From Verrucomicrobiia bacterium (GTDB lineage Bacteria; Verrucomicrobiota; Verrucomicrobiia; Opitutales; Cerasicoccaceae): DNA of 64,000 nt. Location of the stretch: assembly GCA_030432235.1 (NCBI GenBank), contig JAUIHT010000003.1, positions 62,001 through 126,000 on the forward strand, read 5' to 3'. Position 1 is the first letter of the stretch, and each line of letters starts with the position of its first letter. Under the pieces are notes generated by a model. It was not told the DNA's origin and searched no databases. It saw only the letters and a list, made by a program, of their open reading frames with translations. The translations under genes were made by a program, and so were the position numbers. Positions 10,404 to 17,980 of the stretch are shown here, in pieces.

Positions 10404-11701
10404 GCGGATTCCAGCGCTTCCATTACTGGTGACACTTTCTTCCGGTCATCATCCGAGACCATCGTTTCCTGGCTCTTCCGGTGAAGCTCACGGGCAAAAT
10501 CAAGAACCTCGGCTTTGCGGCGCGGCTGCTGTCCCAGGCATTCGGCGACTTCGCGCAGACCACCCAACAGCTTGCATACGATAGTGACATCGTTTCGTCC
10601 GTAATGATGTATCTGCTGGTAGGCCTGCCTCAGCAAAGAATCGAATTGGAACGCTTTAGCCACGATGCGCAGTTGTCCGTCATCATCCATGCGCTGTACA
10701 GACGGCCACTTGCGCCCGGCCAACTGACGAATCGATGAAGTAAGATAGTCCAAACACTCGGCTGCCGTGTGCGGGTCGTTAATTCCCGGCGAGAGTGCGC
10801 GCACGGCGATTTCCTCAAGCAAACGAATGGGGTACCGCACATCCTGAGCCGCCGTGGGGAAGGTCCCAATCAGAAGGCAACGGTACAACTGCCGTTGGAT
10901 TTCCTCACCGGGCTGCTTGCCGTTAACCACTTCGATCAGGGCCGCATCCTCCAGGACAAAGTCTCCGGGCAGCACGGCCAGCTTCAGCACCAAGTCCTCG
11001 CTCACCGCCAGCCGGAGCAGCTCCTCTTCATCGATGGACTGGATGTAGCCTGCCCGGTCGGATTGTATCGTCGCGGAAACCTCGTTGAGGTCGGCATCCG
11101 GCTCGGCCTCGTCCTCTGGCTCCTGTCCCAGGCCTTCTGGAAAAAGCCCGTCGATGGACTGGGACAAATCCTGATAAACCCGGCGAATGATCGACTGCAC
11201 CTGGATTTCCGAAGACACATGATGCACGAAGTAAATAAGCAGCCCGATGCATGCGAGGGCGAACAGCACGGCACAGAACACCGAAAGCTGCAGTTGGTTA
11301 TCCGAGCCGCTCGCGCTGATGCTTTTAAGCGTCACGACACTGTAGATGAAACAGCCGGCAAAGCACCCGGTGACCACCTGGCTGGGCCGGTCTTCGATGA
11401 AGTTGCGCACCAGCCGCGGCCCATACTGTTGGGAGGCCAGCGTCAGCACCACGACCATGGTCGAAAGAATAACACCCAGGACGGTGATCGCCGATCCTGC
11501 GATGGTGGACAGCAGGGAGCGCGCTCCCTCCGGGCTGCTGGTCAGAGCCCAGGACAACGCCGGCACCGAGTCCAGACCCAGATAGCTGTCTAGCCAGTTA
11601 AGGATCGACGTGGCAAATAAAGCCAGCAGCGAAAAGACCGCCGGGATAAACCAAAAGGACTGGAGTATCTTCTGCTGTAGGAATTTGAGCAGGCTATTCA
11701 T
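10400..11701 (-). CDS. DUF2254 family membrane protein
   Basis: The N-terminal 165 residues contain about four hydrophobic helices, including FWFIPAVFSLLALFATSIL and the LLSTIAGSAITVLGVILSTMVVVLTLAS..YGPRL block diagnostic of DUF2254. The C-terminal half is soluble and includes GDFVL...RCLLIGTFPTAAQDVRYPIRLLEEIAVRALSPGINDP, the conserved core of the family. DUF2254 proteins are inner-membrane proteins of unknown function. It lies 14 bp downstream of queF on the same strand and may be cotranscribed with it. Confidence 0.88.
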   Translation of the reverse strand: MNSLLKFLQQKILQSFWFIPAVFSLLALFATSILNWLDSYLGLDSVPALSWALTSSPEGARSLLSTIAGSAITVLGVILSTMVVVLTLASQQYGPRLVRNFIEDRPSQVVTGCFAGCFIYSVVTLKSISASGSDNQLQLSVFCAVLFALACIGLLIYFVHHVSSEIQVQSIIRRVYQDLSQSIDGLFPEGLGQEPEDEAEPDADLNEVSATIQSDRAGYIQSIDEEELLRLAVSEDLVLKLAVLPGDFVLEDAALIEVVNGKQPGEEIQRQLYRCLLIGTFPTAAQDVRYPIRLLEEIAVRALSPGINDPHTAAECLDYLTSSIRQLAGRKWPSVQRMDDDGQLRIVAKAFQFDSLLRQAYQQIHHYGRNDVTIVCKLLGGLREVAECLGQQPRRKAEVLDFARELHRKSQETMVSDDDRKKVSPVMEALESA

Positions 11702-11715
11702 TCAAGAGGGGTTGC

Positions 11716-12090
11716 CTACTCCGCAAATGGCTTGGGCATGGGGCCGGCGTAACCTTCCTTGATGTAGTCGGCCTGGCAATTGGAGCGGATGCCGCCGCGG
11801 CCCTTCCAAATCGTTTCCAGCCGCAGGAAGCGCGGCTTGAGCAGCGCGGTGAGGTCGTCGCAGAGAGTGTTGGTGACGGCCTCGAAGTAGATACCGCGAT
11901 TGCGGAAGCTTTGCAGGTAGAGCTTGTAGGACTTCAGCTCGCAGCAGATTTCGTCCGGTACGTAGGTTAGCACGACCGTGCCGAAATCCGGGTGGCCAGT
12001 CACGGGGCAGACCGATGTGAACTCCTCCGCGATGTGCTGAATGACGTAATCGCGCTGAGGGGCGGGATTGGGAAAGGTATCGATATCCAT
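11716..12090 (-). CDS. queF: NADPH-dependent 7-cyano-7-deazaguanine reductase (QueF)
   Basis: QueF reduces preQ0 to preQ1 in queuosine biosynthesis. The nucleophilic Cys sits in TSVCPVTGHPDFG, and the NADPH/substrate segment appears as ELKSYKLYLQSFRNRGIYFE; FLRLETIWKGRGGI ends the fold. The 124-residue form starting at ATG 12090 (MDIDTFPNPAP) matches the short unimodular QueF type; the frame can be extended by 14 residues, but that part has no family match. A later pathway gene, queG, lies at 27.6 kb. I looked for a preQ1 riboswitch upstream and did not find its consensus. Confidence 0.95.
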   Translation of the reverse strand: MDIDTFPNPAPQRDYVIQHIAEEFTSVCPVTGHPDFGTVVLTYVPDEICCELKSYKLYLQSFRNRGIYFEAVTNTLCDDLTALLKPRFLRLETIWKGRGGIRSNCQADYIKEGYAGPMPKPFAE

Positions 12091-12182
12091 TGGGAAGTAG
12101 AAAAACCGCCCACGCAAAAAAAGTCCACCCAAGAGAAAGTTTGGTGTCAGGAATGCCAGGCCAGCGCGTCGAAAAGGATATC

Positions 12183-12257
12183 ATGGAAATTGCAATCATC
12201 ACCATCGGTGTCTGTCTGGTCGCCAGCTTCGTCTTCACGTGCTGCCCGGCCCGGTAG
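12183..12257 (+). CDS. 24-residue membrane peptide, paralogue of the 12476-12601 peptide
   Basis: An ATG with a good AAGGA 4-5 bp upstream opens a 24-codon frame: one hydrophobic helix (MEIAIITIGVCLVASFVF) ending in a Cys-Cys-Pro-Ala-Arg tail. A second short frame 219 bp downstream encodes a closely similar helix. The shared pattern is AIITIG-x-CL-x-A-x-x-VF, and codons differ at many third positions while amino acids are kept, which points to selection on the peptide. A hairpin terminator follows 21 bp after the stop. No known family is recognised. Confidence 0.6.
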   Translation: MEIAIITIGVCLVASFVFTCCPAR

Positions 12258-12278
12258 CCTCCAGAACCTGACTACGAA

Positions 12279-12306
12279 AACGCACGGCACAACCGGGCGT
12301 TTTTTT
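12279..12306 (+). terminator. Rho-independent terminator after the 24-residue peptide gene
   Basis: AACGC-A-CGG and CCG-G-GCGTT form a stem with one mismatch and a CACAA loop, followed by a run of seven T residues. It would end the transcript of the tiny gene at 12183-12257. Confidence 0.7.
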
Positions 12307-12439
12307 GTGAGTGAGTAAACGGCGTGCCAATTCAACAGCCTAAGGCATCAGGGGCATGCAGGTGAGGCAGCTGGCCCGGCCCCTTTTTGGGGGGTTGGCC
12401 CCCGGTCATGTCAAAAGGTTTTAAAAGGCGTCCATCCGG

Positions 12440-12468
12440 CGGGCAATTGCCCGTGATGTGACTATAAT
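12440..12468 (+). promoter_or_regulatory. palindromic operator next to a TATAAT box
   Basis: A perfect 14-bp palindrome, CGGGCAATTGCCCG (12440-12453), is followed 9 bp later by a perfect TATAAT (12463-12468). The palindrome covers the place where a -35 element would lie, and no good -35 is visible, so regulator-dependent transcription is plausible. Initiation 7-8 bp after the box would fall on the start codon at 12476, suggesting an almost leaderless transcript. Confidence 0.45.
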
Positions 12469-12475
12469 ATGAGGC

Positions 12476-12601
12476 ATGATAGTCGCCATAATCACCATTG
12501 GAGCCTGCCTGACGGCCTGCTTGGTATTCGCCCTGTGGCCTGATACTGGTGATCACGCTTTGCCCTTGCTCAAAGGACGTAAAAGCGTGATACACAAGTA
12601 A
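12476..12601 (+). CDS. 41-residue membrane peptide, paralogue of the 12183-12257 peptide
   Basis: The frame starts MIVAIITIGACLTACLVFALW, a single hydrophobic helix closely matching the 24-residue peptide upstream, then has a polar basic tail (KGRKSVIHK). An in-frame stop just upstream fixes the start at 12476. The stop overlaps the start of the FmdB-like gene by one base (TAATG), so translation of the two is probably coupled. It sits just behind a TATAAT box and a 14-bp palindrome. Function unknown; a small membrane regulator or anchor partner is one guess. Confidence 0.6.
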   Translation: MIVAIITIGACLTACLVFALWPDTGDHALPLLKGRKSVIHK

Positions 12602-12906
12602 TGCCCATATACGTCTATCAAGTCGTACAGGAAGACGGCTCGGAGGGAGAAGTCTTCGAGGTGGAGCAGCCCATGAGCGATCCGCCTTTGCAGCACCATC
12701 CGCACACCGGCGAGGTCGTGCGACGCGTTTACCAGCCGCCCAACCTCAGCACCCGCTACGGCGGTGAAGGGACCGCCAAAAGCAAGCTGGAGAATAAAAA
12801 CGTCGAGAAGGCCGGCTTTACCAAATACGAAAAAGACAAGCTGACCGGAAAATACCACCGCGTGGCCGGGCGCGACAAGCGCGCCCCGGATGTACTGCAA
12901 CCTTGA
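12601..12906 (+). CDS. FmdB-like small protein lacking the zinc-ribbon cysteines
   Basis: The protein begins MPIYVYQVV and has FEVEQPMSDPPL...EVVRRVYQPPN, the outline of FmdB-type zinc-ribbon proteins (usual start MPIYEYRC..CG). Here neither CxxC pair is present; the second is replaced by HHPHTG. It therefore probably does not bind zinc in the usual way. The second half is charged and Lys-rich. The gene is coupled to the upstream tiny membrane peptide and precedes the pseudokinase fusion by 40 bp. Role unknown. Confidence 0.7.
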   Translation: MPIYVYQVVQEDGSEGEVFEVEQPMSDPPLQHHPHTGEVVRRVYQPPNLSTRYGGEGTAKSKLENKNVEKAGFTKYEKDKLTGKYHRVAGRDKRAPDVLQP

Positions 12907-12946
12907 GTTTACCGACCAATAGTCTGCTATTATTGCTGAGTAGTTG

Positions 12947-15900
12947 ATGAGCGACGACGCCCAATCCGCCCCCAAACCACCGCCCGGGCGCGCCTACGAG
13001 GTGCTGACTCCCGGGGAGAAGTTCGGCGACTACCAAATCCTCAAATGCCTGTCCTATGACCTGATGGGCAGCTTTTACCGCGTGCGCCGCGCACGCGAAA
13101 GCGAGGAGCGCACCATCTTCGTCCTGCCGCCCCTGGTCGGCGGCGACATGCAGTTCCGCCAGCGCTTCACCGAAACCACCGAAAAGCTCAAGGAGTTCGA
13201 GCATCCCGGCATTTTCTCCGTACGTGACACGGAAATGGTGAAGGAGCGCTACACCATCTTTTCGGACGACTTTTCCGGCCAAAACATGGCCGACTACCTG
13301 GAAACGCGCGCGCTCGAAGCGGCCAAGAAAACCGCGCGCAAGCAACCCGAGACCGACGAACTGCTGGCCGACCAACCCTTTGGCCTGCCCGCCGACGAGG
13401 TCCGCGAGATTCTCCAGCAGGTACTCGACGCGCTCAAGTACGCACACGACAACAAGGTTCTCCACCTCAACCTCAACCCCACCAACATCCTCCGGGCCCA
13501 CGACGGCAGTGTAAAAATAACCGGTCTGGGGCTGATGACTATGGCGGGCAAGCAGCTCTTCGAGTCGCTCGTCTCGGCGGGCATCCCGCCCATCTCACTC
13601 GGGCCGCGCCGCATCCGCATCAACACCGTCGATATCCTTTCGCCTGAGGTTCGCCTGGGCAAACCCGGCGACCATCGCTCGGACATCTACGCCCTCGGCC
13701 TGACCACATACTGGATGCTCACCGGGCGCAAGCCAGCCTACGATTACAAGCCGCCTTCGGAATACGTCGAGGACCTCGCCCCCGGCTGGGACATGCTCGT
13801 GGCCAAGTGCCTGGAGCGCGACCCGGACAAACGTTATCAGAGCGCCGGCGCCGTCCTGCGGGACCTCAGCCGCCTGGACGAGCTGCACCTGCGCCCCGTC
13901 CCCGAAGAGGCCGGCACCCGTGAAACCAAGACCGTCTTTCGCCACATCGACTTCATCCCCGTGCCCAGGGGTATCCAGGCACGCGGCATCATCTTCGCCC
14001 GGGCCTTCCGCCTCGGCATCATCGGGCTCTTCGGCGTCGTGCTGGCCTTCATTGCAGCCTCCTTTTACAAACTCGTCTTCGAGGAGGACGGAGGGGGAGG
14101 CGCCGTCGTTGCGGTCAAGGCTCCCGAGGGGAAGACACCGCGCCTGCTGATCAACATCTCCCCGGAAAACGCCAGCCTGCGATTCCCCAAGGAGGAGTTG
14201 AACTTCATTACCCGTGACGGCGAGCTGCGCCTGAACGTCCTGCCCGGCAGCTACCGCATCGAAGTAGTCTCGCCGCAGCACATCACCGAGAAGCAGCTCA
14301 TCCAAATCACCGACGAGCCGCAGACCCTCGACATCAGCCTCAAGCCGGACTGGGCCACCGTCGAAATTGTCACCACCCCCGGGGCAAACGGCGTCGCCAT
14401 CGACAAGAACGGCGTCCGCTACGAGCTCGGCATCGCCGATGCGGCGGGTAAGCTGCGCGTGGCCCAGCGCCTCTACGCCGGAGCCTATCAGCTCAACCTC
14501 AGCCGTCCCGGCTACCGGCCACTGTCGGTGGACGATTTCGACGTCAGCGGCGGCGAGGAAGTGAACCAGGTGGAATACCCCCTGGAGCCCATCCCCGGTA
14601 CTTTGCGCGTGCGTTCGGAGCCTCAGGGCGCGAACGTCATCCTCGACGGTAAAGTGCTGGGCCAGAGCAACCTAACCGTGGAAAACCTCCCCGTGCTGGA
14701 AGAGTTCATGATCACTTTGCGCAAGCCCGGCTATCGCGACAAGATACTGGCCGTCACCCTGCAGCCCAACACCCGCACCCCGCTGGACTTCGGCACCTTG
14801 GAACGCGAGCATGGGTCCATTATCCCCGCGCTGACTTTTGAGGGACAACCCGCCACCCCGGAATTGCTCGAAGACGTGCAGTTCGTGGTCGAAACCGTCA
14901 GCACCACCGGCACCGACAAGAAGGGCTACAACGGCGCTTCTCTCGATCCGCATGACCCCATCCTGGCGGACGTTCCCGCAGGCAAGGTCACCCTCACGGT
15001 CAAGCACCCGGAGTACGTCACCCTGGAGCGCACCTTCCAGCTTCCCGACAACGCCAAGCTCTCACTGCCGCTGGACCTGGCGACCAAGCCCGGCACCATC
15101 GTACTCTCGCCCCACCCCACCGGCCTTCCGCTGACGCTTACCGTCAACGGGCGCAGCCGCGAGGTCGGCGAGTCCATGCAGTTCGCAGTCAAACCCGGCG
15201 AGACCTACGAATTGGTCCTCGAAGCCCCGGACTACCTGCCCGTCAAGCGCAGCATCCAACTGCGTCCCAACGAGCGCCTGACCTGGGACGCCACCCTGCA
15301 ACCCGTTCCCGGACCGGACAAGGGCAAGCCCTATCTGGTGCCCTACGTGGGCGCGAAACTTGTCTGGATTCCTGAAGGCTCCTTCACCATGGGCAGTCCG
15401 GTCGAGGAAGCCTCCCGCCTGCCCGAGGAAGGCCCGCAGACCCGCGTCACGCTGACCAAGCCCTTCTGGATGAGTGCACACGAAATTTCTCAAGCACAGT
15501 ACAAGTCCGTCATGAAGGCCAACCCTTCCCGCTTCACTGGCGACGAGAAGCCGGTCGACTCGGTCACCTTCCAGGATCCCCTGAAGTTCTGTGCCGCCAT
15601 CAATGCCCGCGAACAAAAGGCCGGGCGCATCCCCGCCGGGTACGAGTACCGCCTCCCCACGGAGGCCGAGTGGGAATACGCCGCCCGCGCCGGCTCCAAC
15701 ACGCCTTTCCACTGGGGCGCTACCGCCGCCGGCGGTCAGGAGGGCAACTTCAAGGGCGAGTACCCCCGCGACTTTACCTCCAGCACCATCAACGACGACA
15801 GCAGCTACGGCAGCAAAAACGTCGGCAGCTACGCGCCCAATGCCTTCGGCCTTTACGACATGCACGGCAATGTCCGCGAGTGGTGTCTGGACTACTACAA

Positions 15901-16102
15901 TGCCCGCCTGCCCGGCGGCAGCGAAAGCGACTGGGTCCAAATGAACAAGAACTCGCGGCGCGTCACCCGGGGTGGCGGCTGGGAGAACTTCGCCATCCAC
16001 AGCCGTGCGGCCACCCGCGGTGAAGGCCAGCGCGAAACCACGCCGTCCTCCGCCACCGGCTTCCGCCTGGTCCTCGGTCCCAAGATTGCCATGCCCAACT
16101 AA
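12947..16102 (+). CDS. pseudokinase-PEGA-FGE/sulfatase-modifying-factor fusion membrane protein
   Basis: Residues 20-320 follow a bacterial Ser/Thr kinase layout (GEKFGDYQIL, then SPEVRLGKPGDHRSDIYALGLTTYWMLTG), but the catalytic HRD is HLN (near residue 173), the DFG is GLG and the beta-3 Lys is absent, so it is probably a pseudokinase. One membrane helix lies near 350-375. PEGA-type beta domains fill about 390-800 (for example LRVRSEPQGANVILDG). The C-terminal 250 residues are an FGE/SUMF1-type domain (VWIPEGSFTMGSP, RLPTEAEWEYAARAG, NAFGLYDMHGNVREW, GFRLV) without the active-site cysteines of true formylglycine enzymes. The predicted topology puts the kinase-like part inside and the FGE domain outside. 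I start at ATG 12947, one codon after TTG 12944. Confidence 0.85.
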   Translation: MSDDAQSAPKPPPGRAYEVLTPGEKFGDYQILKCLSYDLMGSFYRVRRARESEERTIFVLPPLVGGDMQFRQRFTETTEKLKEFEHPGIFSVRDTEMVKERYTIFSDDFSGQNMADYLETRALEAAKKTARKQPETDELLADQPFGLPADEVREILQQVLDALKYAHDNKVLHLNLNPTNILRAHDGSVKITGLGLMTMAGKQLFESLVSAGIPPISLGPRRIRINTVDILSPEVRLGKPGDHRSDIYALGLTTYWMLTGRKPAYDYKPPSEYVEDLAPGWDMLVAKCLERDPDKRYQSAGAVLRDLSRLDELHLRPVPEEAGTRETKTVFRHIDFIPVPRGIQARGIIFARAFRLGIIGLFGVVLAFIAASFYKLVFEEDGGGGAVVAVKAPEGKTPRLLINISPENASLRFPKEELNFITRDGELRLNVLPGSYRIEVVSPQHITEKQLIQITDEPQTLDISLKPDWATVEIVTTPGANGVAIDKNGVRYELGIADAAGKLRVAQRLYAGAYQLNLSRPGYRPLSVDDFDVSGGEEVNQVEYPLEPIPGTLRVRSEPQGANVILDGKVLGQSNLTVENLPVLEEFMITLRKPGYRDKILAVTLQPNTRTPLDFGTLEREHGSIIPALTFEGQPATPELLEDVQFVVETVSTTGTDKKGYNGASLDPHDPILADVPAGKVTLTVKHPEYVTLERTFQLPDNAKLSLPLDLATKPGTIVLSPHPTGLPLTLTVNGRSREVGESMQFAVKPGETYELVLEAPDYLPVKRSIQLRPNERLTWDATLQPVPGPDKGKPYLVPYVGAKLVWIPEGSFTMGSPVEEASRLPEEGPQTRVTLTKPFWMSAHEISQAQYKSVMKANPSRFTGDEKPVDSVTFQDPLKFCAAINAREQKAGRIPAGYEYRLPTEAEWEYAARAGSNTPFHWGATAAGGQEGNFKGEYPRDFTSSTINDDSSYGSKNVGSYAPNAFGLYDMHGNVREWCLDYYNARLPGGSESDWVQMNKNSRRVTRGGGWENFAIHSRAATRGEGQRETTPSSATGFRLVLGPKIAMPN

Positions 16103-16107
16103 CGCCT

Positions 16108-16818
16108 GTGAACGCAGCCCGCTGGCCCTTCCTCTATGCCCTCCTCGTGCTGGTCGCCCTGGAGGCAGTCTACATGGCGGGAACGCGCTGGATCATGGGT
16201 ATGGGCAATCCCGACAACATCGGAATCGAGCTCGCGCGCACTCTGCTGCGGCTGGTCTCCGCCGGAGCGGTCTGGGGCATCCTCGGCGGAATCCTGGAAA
16301 AGCCACGTGCGGGCCGCTGGAAGCTCAATGCCTGGTGGTTGTTGCCCCCACTCGCCATCGCCGCCTGTTTCTGCGTACCCGTGCTCAGCGGCGATTGGAA
16401 CCTGCCCGCAGGCGAAACCCGTTTGGTCTTTGCCCTGACCAGCCTGGTTGTCGGCATGCGTGAGGAGCTGGTTTACCGCGGAGTCCTGCAAACGCTGCTG
16501 GAGAAAAAGCTCGGGCTGGCTTGGGCCATTGTGATCACAACAATCTGCTTCGCGTTTTACCATTACGGCGCGCAGCCTTGGAGCGTTTTCACCGTCACAC
16601 AGTACATCGCCTTCGGAATTATCTTCGGATTACTCTACGCACGCACCCGCAGCCTCTGGCTGGTCATTTGGGTGCATACGATTTACGACGCCATCTACTG
16701 TTACACGCCTTTGCGGGAGTATCCATGGGAGCCGATACGCACCATTCCGATTCTGGCTGCGGCCACGCTCATGATTGTGACTTGGTACATTTTTGGCCGA
16801 CGAAAGGTATCTGCCTGA
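16108..16818 (+). CDS. CPBP family intramembrane metalloprotease
   Basis: This 236-residue multi-helix membrane protein carries the CPBP/Abi signature: REELVYRGVL (EExxxR), FAFYHYG (FxxxH) and WVHTIYD (Hx3-4D), the residues that bind the metal in this family. Related proteins process prenylated substrates or act as membrane proteases, and some are bacteriocin immunity factors. GTG 16108 lies 5 bp after the pseudokinase fusion stop, so the two are likely one operon. The 3' end overlaps the convergent DoxX-like gene by 50 bp. Confidence 0.87.
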   Translation: MNAARWPFLYALLVLVALEAVYMAGTRWIMGMGNPDNIGIELARTLLRLVSAGAVWGILGGILEKPRAGRWKLNAWWLLPPLAIAACFCVPVLSGDWNLPAGETRLVFALTSLVVGMREELVYRGVLQTLLEKKLGLAWAIVITTICFAFYHYGAQPWSVFTVTQYIAFGIIFGLLYARTRSLWLVIWVHTIYDAIYCYTPLREYPWEPIRTIPILAAATLMIVTWYIFGRRKVSA

Positions 16819-17206
16819 AGCGCAGCGCAATCACGATAGCGCAACTGACAAACACCGCCACCGCCAAACCAAAAAGCTCGCCGCCGTCGCTCTTGCCATC
16901 CACCACGATCTCGATACCGAGCGGCCCGAGGTGCGCGCCGATGGCTCCGAGGATGACGCCCAGGCCCAGCACCGCACCGGCCCAGGCAAAGCGTGGCCAG
17001 AACAGCAGGATGGCGGCGATCAGCTCAGCCACACCGGCGCCATAACGGCCCCATGGCTCCACGCCGAGCTTGCTGAAGATGTACACGGATTCCGGGGCGC
17101 CGGTGAACTTGAAGAAAAGCGTCTGCAGCAGGATGACCGCGGCAATCACTTGAAAGATCCAGCTCGCAATCGCAGCCGGTTTTGAGAGTTGAGCAGAATG
17201 ATTCAT
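16769..17206 (-). CDS. DoxX-like membrane protein
   Basis: Four hydrophobic segments with the DoxX pattern are visible: WIFQVIAAVILLQTLFFKFTG, a short polar loop with FSKLGVEPWGRYGAGVAELIAAILLF, then WAGAVLGLGVILGAIGAHL and a last helix. DoxX-type proteins are small integral membrane proteins, some linked to redox or thiosulfate metabolism; no specific role is indicated here. I start at ATG 17206 (MNHSAQL) because the upstream extension has no membrane or family character. Its 3' end overlaps the CPBP gene on the other strand. Confidence 0.75.
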   Translation of the reverse strand: MNHSAQLSKPAAIASWIFQVIAAVILLQTLFFKFTGAPESVYIFSKLGVEPWGRYGAGVAELIAAILLFWPRFAWAGAVLGLGVILGAIGAHLGPLGIEIVVDGKSDGGELFGLAVAVFVSCAIVIALRFRQIPFVGQKCTKSQS

Positions 17207-17345
17207 ACGGTGGGGTGAGACGCCTCGTTTGTGAATTCCTTTCACACCAGTTGCGAAAAAAATAATTCGCAAGGAATCCGTCAACCAGCCGTCTGAAACC
17301 ATAGCATATGCTTCTCACTCATTTAAACCGACTCTATTTGAAACT

Positions 17346-17846
17346 ATGAAAATCCATCCGATATTTGTTTGCCTGTTTATACTGTTTTCCTCCGCCATCC
17401 ATGCCCAGGACTCCGCCCTCTCTGCCGAGCAACGCCTGGCCGACTTCGATTTGGAAAAAGGCGGCTTGGCTGTGCATGGCTACGACCCGGTGTCCTATTT
17501 TGAAAACGGCCCGCAGAAGGGCAGCAAGTCTATCACGACAACCTTCAAGGGCGTCACCTATCGCTTCTCCAGCGAGGAAAACAAACAGAAGTTTATCGCC
17601 GACCCTTCCAAATACGAGCCTGCCTATGGAGGTTGGTGCGCCTGGGCCATGCTCGACGGCGACAAGACCGAGCCCGACCCGAAAACCTACAAGATCGTCG
17701 ATGGCCGGCTCTTCCTTTACTACAATGGCTTCTTCGGCAACACCCTCAAGATGTGGAACGAGAAGGCCGCCAAGGAAAGCGGCGACGCCCCCCTGGCCAC
17801 CAAAGCCGATACCGAATGGGCGAAGATCGTAAAGGATAATGGGTGA
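17346..17846 (+). CDS. secreted YHS domain protein
   Basis: A signal peptide (MKIHPIFVCLFILFSSAIHAQ) precedes a YHS-type core: GLAVHGYDPVSYF, GVTYRFSSEENKQKFIADPSKYEPAYGGWCAWAM. YHS domains are found in metal-binding and copper-related proteins, and secreted forms like this are common in Bacteroidetes and Verrucomicrobia. The single Cys in GGWCAWAM is the probable metal ligand. It is followed by an inverted-repeat spacer. Function beyond a periplasmic metal-related role is a guess. Confidence 0.82.
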   Translation: MKIHPIFVCLFILFSSAIHAQDSALSAEQRLADFDLEKGGLAVHGYDPVSYFENGPQKGSKSITTTFKGVTYRFSSEENKQKFIADPSKYEPAYGGWCAWAMLDGDKTEPDPKTYKIVDGRLFLYYNGFFGNTLKMWNEKAAKESGDAPLATKADTEWAKIVKDNG

Positions 17847-17936
17847 CAGAGAGAACAAGAGACGGGGAGGTACTTTGCGAAGCATGAAACCGTCCCCCTA
17901 TCACCCTTTCTCCCCATCTCCGTTTCTCCCTACCCC
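17841..17936. repeat. inverted repeat of short purine/pyrimidine tandem motifs
   Basis: The left arm (17841-17870, purine-rich) and the right arm (about 17906-17936, pyrimidine-rich) are imperfect reverse complements; about 16 of 21 positions match over the best part. It overlaps the last codons of the YHS gene. It resembles in style the other tandem-motif hairpins in this window, although heptamers are less regular here. Confidence 0.5.
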
Positions 17937-17980
17937 TAAAAAGCGTTCGCCATCCGGTCATGCTTTGCTAGGCCTATAGG

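Noticed and set aside
12091-12182. preQ1 riboswitch upstream of queF
   Set aside because: The queF leader contains a weak hairpin with a T-run on the minus strand, but the preQ1 aptamer consensus is not present.
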